Below, piece by piece: positions 1-8,073 of a stretch of 39,675 nt of DNA (the first letter of the stretch is position 1; each line of letters opens with the position of its first letter). The notes beneath the pieces were generated by a model that worked only from the letters and a program-made list of their open reading frames with translations, ran no database searches and had not been told where the DNA came from. The stretch is taken from assembly GCF_011947365.2 (NCBI RefSeq), contig NZ_JAAVSH020000001.1, forward strand, positions 4,095,033 to 4,134,707, written 5' to 3'. The translations under genes and the position numbers were made by a program. The stretch is from an endosymbiont of Lamellibrachia barhami (lineage in GTDB: Bacteria; Pseudomonadota; Gammaproteobacteria; Chromatiales; Chromatiaceae).

Positions 1-449
1 GGCCATTGCGCATGGAAACCCCTTCATACCCTCGTTTAGAAAATAGAAGGATTGCCGCCTTGAGAATGGCTGTTCTTGTATTGCTCACGGATGTTCTTCC
101 CAGTGTGCATTAATTAACGTTTATTAACCTCTTCAAGAAGATAAATGACCAGTGGATTTCTGTCAATGATTTCAGAGCCACATAGGTGGTGAGTTGAAAA
201 CTCACCTGTTCGCGAGGACTTAGGGTTGAAAAGTGCGATACAGGCAGATCATACCAAGGGCAGATGGGGTCCTACTGACTGTCAAGTGTTTTGCCAGCGA
301 CCCGTAAGAGGTCTGCGAGGGCCGTGAGAAGCAAAATTGCGCGCATTCTGCGACAACTCCTGTCGACTCGGGGTTTATTTCGTAATACTGTGGTTTGCCA
401 AACCGCTTTTCCAACGGGCTGTCACATTAGCAAAAGAGATCTGAGAGAG
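1..449. other. Intergenic leader upstream of the methyltransferase
   Basis: I see no convincing gene here. The methyltransferase frame stays open upstream to about 291, but the residues it would add are basic and unlike the family start. A perfect 8-bp hairpin (ggtgagtt / aactcacc, three-base loop) lies at 188-206. It has no T-run, so it is not a classical terminator, and it could be a regulatory structure of the leader. The left end of the window cuts off any further upstream context. Confidence 0.5.
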
Positions 450-1505
450 ATGAAAGATACGGTAAAAGAGTATTACGGCAAGGTGCTGCAGCACTCTGGA
501 GACCTTCAGACAAATGCCTGTTGCACTGACGCTGAGATGCCTGGCTATCTGCGCGATGCACTGTCCAATATTCACGATGAGGTCATGGCCCGCTACTATG
601 GCTGTGGTCTGGTGAGTCCTCAACTGCTTGAAGGGACAAGAATTCTCGATCTGGGAAGTGGCTCCGGCCGGGACTGCTATGCGTTGGGGCAGATGGTCGG
701 GGAGTCAGGATATGTGCTTGGCGTGGACATGACCGATGAGCAGCTCGAAGTTGCCAATCGCCATATCGAGTGGCATCGGGAGCGTTTTGGCTACGCCAAG
801 AGCAATATCGAGTTTCGCAAGGGCTATATTGAGAAGCTGGATGAGCTGGGTTTGGAGGAGAACAGTTTTGACATCATCGTCTCCAACTGCGTTATCAATC
901 TCTCGCCTGACAAGGAGGCTGTGCTGAGAGAGGCCTATCGCCTGCTCAAGCCTGGTGGTGAGCTCTATTTTTCTGATGTCTATTCCGACCGGCGGGTGCC
1001 TGAGCATCTGATTTCCGACCCTGTGCTCTACGGCGAATGCTTGAGTGGCGCACTCTACTGGAACGATTTTCAGAATCTGGCAAAAAAGGCGGGATTTGCC
1101 GACCCCAGGCTAGTGGAGGATCGCCCGATCACCATCGATAACCAGGAGATCGAAGAGAAGATCGGCCACATCGGTTTCTACTCAGCGACTTATCGGCTGT
1201 TTAAGCTGGATGGGTTGGAACCGGCCTGCGAGGACTACGGACAGGCAGTGGTCTATAAAGGTGGAATTCCGGAAAGCGAACAGGCCTTCGCGCTGGACAA
1301 TCACCACATCGTCGATAAGGGGCGAATGTTTCTGGTTTGTGGCAATACCTACCGGATGCTGAACGAAACCCGCTTCAGTGAATACTTTGAATTCTATGGG
1401 AATTGGGATACCCACTACGGCATCTTCGATGATTGCGGCAGCAGTCTGCCCTTTAATCAGGCAGGGCAGGGTGATGAAGAATCTGCTGGAGGCAGTTGCT
1501 GTTAA
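450..1505 (+). CDS. arsM: Arsenite S-adenosylmethionine methyltransferase-like protein
   Basis: This is a class I SAM-dependent methyltransferase of the ArsM type, 351 residues, which in characterised members methylates As(III) in the cytoplasm. The SAM-binding motif I (ILDLGSGSGRD) is near residues 64-74. The cysteines expected of ArsM are present: a CC pair at residues 24-25, one in SNCVINL near 147, and one in GECLSGALYW near 196. The protein ends in a further CC pair. I chose the ATG at 450 because it follows a GA-rich stretch and gives the usual family start MKDTVKEYYG; the longer open frame to 291 adds unlike residues. No arsR or other ars gene is adjacent, so the substrate is inferred from the motifs. 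A REP-like palindrome follows directly. Confidence 0.8.
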   Translation: MKDTVKEYYGKVLQHSGDLQTNACCTDAEMPGYLRDALSNIHDEVMARYYGCGLVSPQLLEGTRILDLGSGSGRDCYALGQMVGESGYVLGVDMTDEQLEVANRHIEWHRERFGYAKSNIEFRKGYIEKLDELGLEENSFDIIVSNCVINLSPDKEAVLREAYRLLKPGGELYFSDVYSDRRVPEHLISDPVLYGECLSGALYWNDFQNLAKKAGFADPRLVEDRPITIDNQEIEEKIGHIGFYSATYRLFKLDGLEPACEDYGQAVVYKGGIPESEQAFALDNHHIVDKGRMFLVCGNTYRMLNETRFSEYFEFYGNWDTHYGIFDDCGSSLPFNQAGQGDEESAGGSCC

Positions 1506-1524
1506 TCGCGAAAAGAACCACATC

Positions 1525-1555
1525 GTAGGCCTGATCAAGCGTAGCGGATCAGGCA
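1525..1555. repeat. REP-like palindrome, copy 1
   Basis: The unit reads gtaggc + CCTGATC + loop aagcgtagcg + GATCAGG. Related copies lie at 4370-4400, 19913-19943 and 19970-20000. All four sit at gene ends or in gaps between genes, here just behind the arsM-like gene. This matches the behaviour of bacterial REP sequences. No associated transposase is visible in the window. Confidence 0.75.
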
Positions 1556-1585
1556 ATCACTGAATGGGTTACTTTTCCGCCAAAA

Positions 1586-1616
1586 AAAAGCCGCCTCTCT
1601 ATTTGAGAGGCGACTA
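1586..1616 (+). terminator. Hairpin with terminator-like features
   Basis: A perfect stem (cgcctctc / gagaggcg, loop tattt or similar) follows an A-run at about 1580-1588. The A-rich side would serve transcripts reading leftward on the minus strand, including that of the 63-residue gene. The hairpin could also act for the upstream plus-strand gene. The function is inferred from structure only. Confidence 0.5.
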
Positions 1617-1746
1617 GATGGAGGTCGTTTTAGCGCTAGTCTTATTATTTATAATAAAAACATGAAGTTGAGTATATATCTTCATGTAAATTATATTATT
1701 CTCTCATGTTACCCAATTCTCTACGGGTAACTGCCCTTCTTAAAAA

Positions 1747-1938
1747 TCAGTTAAAGCGAGGGTTGTAAGTGACCCATGTGCCCTCGACAACAGAGTCTTT
1801 GCCTGTCGGATCAAGGGTGTGTACTGATCCGTCGGGGTGAATGGTGACGGAGACGATTTGCGGATCGTCGTTGGTAACCATGGAGCCATCCTCCATCTGT
1901 GCGCCCCAAACTTTGATTGCTCTGCGAATCTTTGCCAT
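1747..1938 (-). CDS. Small conserved-looking protein of unknown function (63 aa)
   Basis: I do not recognise this 63-residue protein. It is basic at the N-terminus (MAKIRRAIKVWG) and then hydrophilic, with a predicted beta-rich segment (IVSVTIHPDGSVHTL). It has no signal peptide or membrane segment. The start at 1938 is supported by a perfect AGGAGG ribosome-binding site at 1944-1949; the open frame continuing to 2034 has no such signal. A good sigma-70 promoter lies upstream. The gene stands alone, with long AT-rich flanks on both sides. The strong promoter and RBS suggest it is well expressed, but its role is unknown. Confidence 0.7.
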   Translation of the reverse strand: MAKIRRAIKVWGAQMEDGSMVTNDDPQIVSVTIHPDGSVHTLDPTGKDSVVEGTWVTYNPRFN

Positions 1939-2001
1939 TTTAAGCCTCCTGAAAATGAGCGTTCTACATACGTGAATTAATAACCAAGTAATCTGGTAAG
2001 G

Positions 2002-2031
2002 ATTAGACCAAAAACCAACCAAAACTGTCAA
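2002..2031 (-). promoter_or_regulatory. Sigma-70 promoter of the 63-aa gene
   Basis: On the minus strand a consensus -35 box TTGACA (2026-2031) is followed by an 18-bp spacer and the -10 box TCTAAT (2002-2007). It lies about 65 bp upstream of the start codon at 1938. Confidence 0.6.
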
Positions 2032-2196
2032 CAATTATTTTGGAATAGTTCTAAACTGATTTCTGAGGATTATGATTGTGAGTGATGTCGTAAATAAGTT
2101 GTTGTTATATCGGTTAATAACCATCTGGCATGGCATGTCATCAGGTATTTAACTGGCGGGGGTATAGTGGAATGGGATCCACATTCCCGGAAAACA

Positions 2197-2223
2197 AAAA
2201 AGCCAGCCCGAAGGCTGGCTTTT
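2197..2223 (-). terminator. Rho-independent terminator of the sulfur-globule-like gene
   Basis: A perfect stem (aaagccagcc / ggctggcttt, loop cgaa) is followed on the minus strand by a T-run. It begins about 20 bp beyond the stop codon of the gene ending at 2246. The same structure has A/T tracts on both sides and may act in both directions. Confidence 0.85.
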
Positions 2224-2245
2224 CCCTGAGCAGGCGTGGCCTGAA

Positions 2246-2518
2246 TTACTTGGCGGCTTCCGGTGCAGCGGGGGCAACAGGTGCGTAGGGAGCACCGTAA
2301 GGCGCATAGCCGTAGTAGTAGGGTGCATCATAGCCGTAACCCCGCGCGGTGGTATGGGCGCTGGAACGTGCTTTGCCTGAGAAGCTCATGTTGAAAGCCA
2401 TGTCGCCGTCACCAAAACCGTCGAACATACCGTCGTTGTAGCCATTGTCGTTGAAACCCCAGAAAGCGTTGGCCTGGGTGGATGCGATCAGAGCGGCAAT
2501 TGCGATGATTTTTTTCAT
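2246..2518 (-). CDS. Sulfur globule protein-like secreted protein
   Basis: This is a 90-residue precursor. A signal peptide (MKKIIAIAALIASTQANA) is followed by a mature part rich in Gly, Asp, Phe and Met (WGFNDNGYNDGMFDGFGDG) and then a Tyr/Gly/Pro/Ala-rich tail (YYYGYAPYGAPYAP). Small exported Gly/Tyr/Pro-rich proteins of this kind form the protein coat of periplasmic sulfur globules in purple and other sulfur-oxidising bacteria. Assignment rests on composition and architecture, since these proteins are low in complexity. A near-consensus promoter and a strong terminator frame it as a single-gene unit, consistent with high expression. Another Gly/Tyr-rich envelope protein is the main alternative. 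Confidence 0.6.
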   Translation of the reverse strand: MKKIIAIAALIASTQANAFWGFNDNGYNDGMFDGFGDGDMAFNMSFSGKARSSAHTTARGYGYDAPYYYGYAPYGAPYAPVAPAAPEAAK

Positions 2519-2585
2519 GATTGTATTCCTGTAGCTGGTAAAAGTAGGTTGATTTTGTTTTCGGTCGTAGTGACTCGATGGGATA

Positions 2586-2613
2586 AGTATATAAGCAAAA
2601 ACTAATATGTCAA
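2586..2613 (-). promoter_or_regulatory. Near-consensus sigma-70 promoter for the sulfur-globule-like gene
   Basis: On the minus strand the -35 box TTGACA (2608-2613) and the -10 box TATACT (2586-2591) are separated by 16 bp. The start codon at 2518 is about 70 bp downstream. It is one of the best promoter matches in the window. Confidence 0.7.
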
Positions 2614-2712
2614 CAGATTATTTATCACACGTAAAAATATCTTATGGGGCTAAGTGGTGATCGGAATAGCTAGCCGGTGTTGTTTGAGAGCGGATCAGGA
2701 GAGTCGTGAGGA

Positions 2713-4359
2713 TCAACAGTCGGTCGGTAGAAGATCGATTTTATAGATGCCGGAAAACTGCAGCGTGACGGGGGCACAGGCTTTACCTTGAATACGGACA
2801 CGCAGGGTATTGAGATCGATACTGTTCAGATCGACACGTATTGCCGGGTGGTACGTTGCCTTGATCTGAGCCGGAAGGGTGGGAAAGTCAACCGTGGGTG
2901 GCCAGTAGAGTACGTAGTTCACTCCAGGGGTTATCCTGATGATATTCGGGGAGTGATCCAGATAGATCAGCGATCCACCAGGGTCCTGAGTGGTGAAGGC
3001 CCATTTCAAGGTGTGTTGAGACCCATTCACTCTGAGTTTTGCAATGGCCAGGTATGACTGGTTCCAGTCGAGTCGCTGAAGCGGGAAGAGCGCAAACTGC
3101 CGACGGGTAAAACGGTGGTTAGGATCATTTTCTGAGTTTATCAGTCGAACCTGTTTGATGCTCTCCAGTCCCTGATAAGTGATTTTATGAAGGGTGAAGG
3201 CCTCGAGGGATATGACCCCGGTCAGCGCTGGATTGACCTGGATTGAGATTGGATAACCAGAGACCTCATAGTCCGGCAGGGGATCGGGTTCTTCTGCATA
3301 GAATGCGGGAGGGATATCTACGGCATCCTTCGGTGGCCAGAGGACAATCTCCGGATTCTCCTCGTGACGTAACCGGGTGAGCTGTTCGACGTGCTCCTCA
3401 CGCAATTTCACCGGGTTTGCACAAAATTGCAGATAGTTGCCGGATGCAGTGTAACGTCCCCAGTCCGGCACCGATCTGCAGCTTTCCCGGAACCACTCTG
3501 CTGTTACCCTCACAGGGGGTTTGCATATTTCGTAGTACTTGCCGCTCTGATCGTAGTTGGCCCCTGCAGGGGGTGTGCTGCAAAAGGTGTCGAGCCACTC
3601 CGCATCAATCTGTTTGTTGCCATGGCAGATTGTGTAGTATCTACCGGTTCCGGAAAATATTGCTTGCGGCGGGGTTTGTCGGCAAAACTGCTCCATATAG
3701 TCGCCACTCAGCATCGCTCCGCCGGGGCAGGCCTCCGGCCAAGGCTTGCGAAAGCGTGCGTGCGGAGGGATCTCATTGCAGAGCTGCGTGAAGTAGTTCT
3801 GGGTCAATGGTGTGCCCAAACAGTTTACCGGGGTACTGGAGAGGGCAACTGCAGGGGGCTGGATGCAGAGTTGTTGAAGGTCGCTGCGTCCGAGGTTGAA
3901 AACCTGTGATATGCCTTCGAGGGAGATGCCGATCTCATCAGTGGCAAAATCGAGGAAGGTAAAACGGTGGTAGATGGCGCTCATCAGATTGTCGATGGCA
4001 CTGCGTACATCGTGCTTGCCGATAGTGGCGTTTTCTTTGACTAACTCATGGCCATAGCCTGCATTCATTACCCGTTGGCCAGGATCGATGCCACTGAAGC
4101 CAGGATTGCCTTTGATCTCGATATGGGCGGAGATGGATAGATAGGGGGGTGTGGCGTTACGGTTGATGTCAAGATAGTAGGCGTGGCTGCCTGCTGCGGT
4201 GGCCAATTGATTATTGTGCCTGAATGCAACCATCCCAGCCTGAGTGCGCAGTTGATTGAGATACTCCAGGCCGGTGTCAGAGAGGGATATTTGGCTCCAG
4301 AAAAGCAGGATTGTCAGGAGACATAAATTTTGCCACAAGTGGTTTAGAGTTTTCGACAT
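2713..4359 (-). CDS. Secreted CAP-domain (SCP/PR-1-like) protein with Cys-rich repeats
   Basis: This 548-residue exported protein starts with a signal peptide (about residues 1-27). Next comes a CAP-superfamily domain over roughly residues 30-150: LNQLRTQAG, conserved His residues in AAGSHAYYL and SAHIEI, and the closing HRFTFLDFATDEIGISL. Residues about 165-330 contain four to five imperfect units of about 35 residues with the pattern FC..PP..A.Y..SG.YY.IC; each carries two Cys, probably disulfide-bonded. The C-terminal 200 residues look like Ig-like beta-sandwich modules. It is probably periplasmic or extracellular. The CAP assignment is fairly firm; the repeat block is not one I recognise. 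A REP-like palindrome separates it from yaeQ upstream. Confidence 0.7.
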   Translation of the reverse strand: MSKTLNHLWQNLCLLTILLFWSQISLSDTGLEYLNQLRTQAGMVAFRHNNQLATAAGSHAYYLDINRNATPPYLSISAHIEIKGNPGFSGIDPGQRVMNAGYGHELVKENATIGKHDVRSAIDNLMSAIYHRFTFLDFATDEIGISLEGISQVFNLGRSDLQQLCIQPPAVALSSTPVNCLGTPLTQNYFTQLCNEIPPHARFRKPWPEACPGGAMLSGDYMEQFCRQTPPQAIFSGTGRYYTICHGNKQIDAEWLDTFCSTPPAGANYDQSGKYYEICKPPVRVTAEWFRESCRSVPDWGRYTASGNYLQFCANPVKLREEHVEQLTRLRHEENPEIVLWPPKDAVDIPPAFYAEEPDPLPDYEVSGYPISIQVNPALTGVISLEAFTLHKITYQGLESIKQVRLINSENDPNHRFTRRQFALFPLQRLDWNQSYLAIAKLRVNGSQHTLKWAFTTQDPGGSLIYLDHSPNIIRITPGVNYVLYWPPTVDFPTLPAQIKATYHPAIRVDLNSIDLNTLRVRIQGKACAPVTLQFSGIYKIDLLPTDC

Positions 4360-4369
4360 GCCAGTCTGT

Positions 4370-4400
4370 TGCCTGATCCGCTACGCTTGATCATGCCTAC
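4370..4400. repeat. REP-like palindrome, copy 2
   Basis: This copy runs in the opposite orientation to copy 1: tgCCTGATC, loop cgctacgctt, GATCATGcc, with one mismatch in the stem. It lies between the end of yaeQ and the start of the CAP-domain gene. Confidence 0.75.
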
Positions 4401-4431
4401 GAATTTAAAGTGGCGAGGTTCAAAGTTTCTC

Positions 4432-4983
4432 TCAAACATTCTCTGCTTGTTTCCAGATTGCCGGATTGATCTCGATTGTCTCACTGTCGCTGCCGAACCA
4501 GATTTGTCCGTCCTGAATGGTGCACTGTAGCTGCATGTTGCGCTGTGCCAGGTTCGCCAGTGCCTGACAGGAGTCACCTGATAGGTTGATTACCGAGAGG
4601 TTGGAGAGGCGTTGTAGTTTTTCCCGGTTCTGCTGCCACCAGATATCGGCCCCACGACCGGAATAGAGGTAGACGATTACGTTTCTGGCACGACCAGAGG
4701 CCTTGCGTAACCGTTTTTCGTCGGGCTGTCCGAGTTCTATCCAGCAGTCGATCTCTCCGCTCAGGCTCTTATTCCAGATATCGGGTTCATCATCGGTACT
4801 GATCCCCTTGGTGAAGATGAGCTGTTCATCCGCGTTCATGGCAAAGGCCAGCAGCCGCACCATCATGCGCTCGTCTGTTTCCGATGGGTGGCGGGCAACG
4901 GTAAGCAGATGTTCCTGGTAGTAGTTTCTGTCCATATCCGCAATCTGTAGTGCGGCTTTGAAGATAGTCGCTTTAAGAGCCAT
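4432..4983 (-). CDS. yaeQ: YaeQ family protein
   Basis: This 183-residue protein has the YaeQ family start (MALKATIFKAALQIADMDR) and characteristic internal segments (HPSETDERMMVRLLAFA, DIWNKSLSGEIDCWIELG and YLYSGRGADIWWQ). YaeQ has a PD-(D/E)XK nuclease-like fold. Its cellular role is unclear; an early link to RfaH suppression in enterics did not define a mechanism. I chose the ATG at 4983: it overlaps the 3' end of arfB by 11 bp and gives the usual family length. The longer open frame to 5358 is only arfB read in a wrong frame. The overlap suggests translational coupling with arfB. Confidence 0.9.
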   Translation of the reverse strand: MALKATIFKAALQIADMDRNYYQEHLLTVARHPSETDERMMVRLLAFAMNADEQLIFTKGISTDDEPDIWNKSLSGEIDCWIELGQPDEKRLRKASGRARNVIVYLYSGRGADIWWQQNREKLQRLSNLSVINLSGDSCQALANLAQRNMQLQCTIQDGQIWFGSDSETIEINPAIWKQAENV

Positions 4984-5392
4984 CGTGTATTTTTCCCCGC
5001 AGGGCCTTTTTCTGGCCGTGTTTGTTCTTCCGATCCAGTCTTTTTCGTTGCGAGCTTCGGCTCGGCTTGGTTTTGACGCGTTTCTTGCGAGTGACGGTGA
5101 CGCTCTTGAGCAGCTCCTGCAGGCGTTCCAGAGCGGCTGCCCGGTTTTTTTCCTGACTCCTGAACTGTTGGGCCTTGATGACGACGATGCCCTCTTTGTT
5201 GATGCGGTGATCTGAGAGCAAGAGCAAGCGATGTTTATAGAAATCGGGCAGGGAAGAGGCCTGGATGTCGAATCGCAGGTGGATGGCACTGGAGACCTCG
5301 TTGACATTTTGTCCGCCGGCACCCTGCGCGCGTATCGCCACAAATTCGATCTCATCATCGGGGATGCTGACTTGGTGGGAGATTTTCAACAT
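4973..5392 (-). CDS. arfB: Alternative ribosome-rescue factor ArfB (peptidyl-tRNA hydrolase)
   Basis: This 139-residue protein belongs to the class-I release-factor-like family. The catalytic GGQ motif lies within IRAQGAGGQNVNEVSSA, near residues 27-29. A strongly basic C-terminal tail (RKKRVKTKPSRSSQRKR and beyond) matches the ArfB/YaeJ tail that inserts into the empty mRNA channel. ArfB hydrolyses peptidyl-tRNA on ribosomes stalled without a stop codon, as a backup to tmRNA. The length is typical for the family. It forms a two-gene unit with yaeQ, overlapping it by 11 bp. Confidence 0.95.
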   Translation of the reverse strand: MLKISHQVSIPDDEIEFVAIRAQGAGGQNVNEVSSAIHLRFDIQASSLPDFYKHRLLLLSDHRINKEGIVVIKAQQFRSQEKNRAAALERLQELLKSVTVTRKKRVKTKPSRSSQRKRLDRKNKHGQKKALRGKIHDGS

Positions 5393-5538
5393 GCAAGGTC
5401 TCGGATGAATATATGGCCTAAATCAAGAAACCCAGTGAAGTGCCGGAGTGGATAGCTCTGATTCAGAGACCATTCTATCACTGTAAAGTGCCATGCCGCC
5501 CTGTTCTGCTAAACTGCACGCGTTTTTATAAGATATGG

Positions 5539-6546
5539 ATGGCCGGGAATGTGAACGATCCCTCTGATATACAGGTATATGCCGCGCTGACTCCTGACAG
5601 GATGCTGGATGCGATCGAGGCAACTGGCGTCGACTGCGACGGCCGGTTTCTGGCGTTAAACAGCTATGAAAACCGCGTCTACCAGATCGGCGTAGAGGGC
5701 ACTGTTCCGCTTGTTGCCAAGTTCTACCGGCCTAATCGCTGGTCGGACGAGGCGATTCTGGAGGAGCATCAGTTTACACTGCTGCTGGCAGATCAGGAGA
5801 TCCCGGTCATTGCCCCCATCGTGGATGGCGATGGCGAAACTCTGCATCGGCAGGGTGCCTATCGATTTGCCCTCTACCCTTCCCAGGGTGGGCGTGCACC
5901 TGAACTCGACAATCCTGCTCATCTGGAGCAGTTGGGGCGTTTCGTCGGCCGAATTCACGCTTTTGGCGCTACAGGTTCATTTTCTCACCGGCCAAAAATT
6001 GATATTGAGAGTTATGCTGTCAAGCCCCGGGCGTTTCTTCTGGAGAAGGGGTTTATTCCGACCCATCTGACGGTCGCCTATGAGACCCTCACTGCGGATC
6101 TGATCAAACAGATAGGGGAGAGTTTTGAGAGGGCGGGTGAAATCAGGACCCTGAGGCTGCATGGAGATTGCCATCCAGGCAATATTCTCTGGAATGAAGG
6201 AAGCGCGTTTATTGTGGATTTCGATGATGCCCGCACAGGACCGGCGATACAGGATCTCTGGATGTTTCTCTCCGGTGACCGGGCCTATATGACTGCCAGA
6301 CTGGCAGATATTCTGGAAGGCTATACTCAGTTCTTCGATTTCAATCCTGCAGAGCTGCACCTGGTTGAAGGTCTCAGGACAATGCGTATGATTCACTATG
6401 CTGCATGGATCGCCTCTCGCTGGGACGACCCCGCCTTTCCCGCGGCATTTCCCTGGTTCGATACCGACCGCTATTGGGAAGAGCATATTCTGATGTTGCG
6501 GGAGCAGGCTGCTCTATTGGATGAGCCGCCACTGATCTGGGACTGA
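5539..6546 (+). CDS. srkA: Stress response serine/threonine kinase SrkA (YihE/RdoA)
   Basis: This 335-residue protein has an aminoglycoside-phosphotransferase-like kinase fold. The catalytic loop LHGDCHPGNIL lies near residues 206-216 and the metal-binding VDFDDA near 226-231. The family start region (LNSYENRVYQIG) and the lysine segment VAKFYRP fit SrkA/YihE, cytoplasmic kinases that protect cells under envelope stress in E. coli. The ATG at 5539 gives the usual length; the open frame continues to 5440 but without family-like residues. It is divergent from arfB and convergent with greB, whose stop is 12 bp away. Confidence 0.9.
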   Translation: MAGNVNDPSDIQVYAALTPDRMLDAIEATGVDCDGRFLALNSYENRVYQIGVEGTVPLVAKFYRPNRWSDEAILEEHQFTLLLADQEIPVIAPIVDGDGETLHRQGAYRFALYPSQGGRAPELDNPAHLEQLGRFVGRIHAFGATGSFSHRPKIDIESYAVKPRAFLLEKGFIPTHLTVAYETLTADLIKQIGESFERAGEIRTLRLHGDCHPGNILWNEGSAFIVDFDDARTGPAIQDLWMFLSGDRAYMTARLADILEGYTQFFDFNPAELHLVEGLRTMRMIHYAAWIASRWDDPAFPAAFPWFDTDRYWEEHILMLREQAALLDEPPLIWD

Positions 6547-6558
6547 TCGGCAGGCCGC

Positions 6559-7053
6559 CTACAAATATTCTATCTTTGTGATCCAGTAGAGATCCTTTCC
6601 ACCAGGGGTATTTACCTCTATCTCATCATCCAGGTTCTTCTTCATCAAGGCGCGGGCGAGAGGGGAGTCCATGCTGATATAACCTGCTGCAAAATCGATC
6701 TCGTCTGGCCCGACGATGCGGTATCGCGACGTTTCTCCCGTTGAGTCCTCCAGGGTCACCCAGGCGGCAAAAAAGACCTGCTGCGGGTTGCTTGGTCCCT
6801 GATCGACAATCTTTAGCGAAGGCAGCCTTTTTTGCAGATAGCGGATTCGCCAGTCGATCCCGCGCAGCTCTTTTTTGCGGTAGATGTATTCCGCATTTTC
6901 TGAGCGGTCACCCTCAGCAGCAGCTGCCGAGAGGGCTTTGGTAACCTCTCTGCGACGCAACCAAAGGGCGCGCTCTTCTTCTTCGAGGCGTCTGTAGCCA
7001 TGCGCGGTGATGTAAGGGGACTTTGGAGGGGCGGGGGGGCGGTATCTTCCCAT
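6559..7053 (-). CDS. greB: Transcription elongation factor GreB
   Basis: This 164-residue protein has the N-terminal GreA/GreB coiled coil (ITAHGYRRLEEEERALW... EGDRSENAEYIYRKKELR). The acidic tip DRSENAEY inserts into the RNA polymerase secondary channel. The C-terminal FKBP-like domain includes SPLARALMKK. GreB stimulates cleavage of backtracked transcripts. The segment GIDWRIRYLQKRL and the absence of GreA-specific sequence favour GreB. The N-terminus carries a short Pro-rich lead (MGRYRPPAPPKSP), common in GreB proteins. Confidence 0.93.
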   Translation of the reverse strand: MGRYRPPAPPKSPYITAHGYRRLEEEERALWLRRREVTKALSAAAAEGDRSENAEYIYRKKELRGIDWRIRYLQKRLPSLKIVDQGPSNPQQVFFAAWVTLEDSTGETSRYRIVGPDEIDFAAGYISMDSPLARALMKKNLDDEIEVNTPGGKDLYWITKIEYL

Positions 7054-7129
7054 AATTATTCAATACGTTTTTGTCATCACATTCTAGGGAGAGATCTCAA
7101 ACCAAAGGGCAGAAATGACAATTAACTTC

Positions 7130-7258
7130 CTGATTACCCCTAAAATTCAGCCATGATCGGAGAGTGTTTTTCAATCCGCAAATAACGCGATTGCGCTTTT
7201 TGCGTTGTTCGCGGACAAATCTCTTTCCCTATAGTAGCTGAGTGATAGGGGTAATCAG
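7130..7258. repeat. Short element with terminal inverted repeats (possible MITE)
   Basis: The arms are about 22 bp: ctgattacccctaaaattcagc (rendered here by its parts ctgattacccct + aaaattcagc) at 7130-7151, and gctgagtgat + aggggtaatcag at 7237-7258. The first 13 bp pair perfectly, and the match continues with a few mismatches. The interior of about 85 bp has no ORF. The flanks also show a weak inverted match (attaactt / aattaact). It lies between greB and the Sel1-repeat gene, just outside the tandem duplication. Confidence 0.5.
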
Positions 7259-7276
7259 AATTAACTTTGAAGTACC

Positions 7277-7906
7277 CTAGATCTCCTTGGCATCATTGCC
7301 ATATTGATTCCTGTACTTGTTAAATAAATCGAGACCGGCTTTCTTCTGTTGTGGTGTCATCTTGCGCGATGTTTCAATGATAATATCTGTCGCCAACTTG
7401 TAACCTGAACGGCTTGCCAGCTTGTACCAGGCATACGCCTCGACGAGGTCCGTTTGAACGCCTTGGCCGTGCCGGTACATATCCCCAAGCATGAACTGTG
7501 ATGTAGGGACACCCTTTTCGGCACTTATCCGCCACCAGCGCATGGCCTCTTTATAGTCCTGTTTCCAACCAGGCTCGGGGCCCATTACGGTGCCACCATA
7601 ATAGCTTTTCAGTGCCAGCAGGTTTTGTGCGGGCAGGTAGTCTGAATTTGCTGCCATACGCCACCAGTGCGCTGTTTTTTCAGCGTCCTGCACATTTTCA
7701 GGGCCGTAATCATAAACTTCTCCCAAATAGGTTTGTGAGACTGGATCCCCCATCCTGGCAGCTTCGGTACAGGGTGCGATGGCAGCATCGTATTCAGCAG
7801 CAGCGAAGAACCGCTCACATTGCTGGATGGGGGTTTCAGCAGAAACTACAGTGGAAAAAAGAAGAGGAAGTAAAACACAGGCTGTATTTTTGTACATGGA
7901 GAGCAT
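7277..7906 (-). CDS. Exported Sel1-repeat (TPR-like) protein, copy A
   Basis: A signal peptide (MYKNTACVLLPLLFSTVVSA) is followed by Sel1-like repeats of about 36 residues: GDPVSQTYLGEVYDYG, AAHWWRMAA-type, KEAMRWWRISAEKGVPTSQFMLGDMY and EAYAWYKLASRSG. Sel1 repeats are protein-interaction solenoids; the partner is unknown. Either ATG at 7906 or 7897 could start the gene, since neither has a strong ribosome-binding site; an upstream GTG at 7948 is less likely. This is the complete member of a duplicated pair. Its last 70 bp (7277-7346) lie outside the duplication. Confidence 0.75.
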   Translation of the reverse strand: MLSMYKNTACVLLPLLFSTVVSAETPIQQCERFFAAAEYDAAIAPCTEAARMGDPVSQTYLGEVYDYGPENVQDAEKTAHWWRMAANSDYLPAQNLLALKSYYGGTVMGPEPGWKQDYKEAMRWWRISAEKGVPTSQFMLGDMYRHGQGVQTDLVEAYAWYKLASRSGYKLATDIIIETSRKMTPQQKKAGLDLFNKYRNQYGNDAKEI

Positions 7907-8073
7907 GATTTTTGCGGACCAGGATCGATTGTGGAAAACAGAATTCACCTAAAGATACTGACTCTGTATCAGTTTATCCAGTGGATTGATTGTCTCGTCT
8001 TAGCCAGGGTCAATGAAGTGGTTTGCTATAGGCGGAGCCTGTTTTTCAGACTCCACCCTCTGTCATCGGTCTG

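Noticed and set aside
291-449. Longer N-terminus for the arsM-like gene
   Set aside because: The added residues are Arg/Lys-rich and unlike the family; the ATG at 450 gives the standard start.
4432-5358. 308-residue reading that joins YaeQ with an upstream extension
   Set aside because: The extra residues are arfB sequence in a wrong frame; YaeQ starts at 4983 within the family-typical length.
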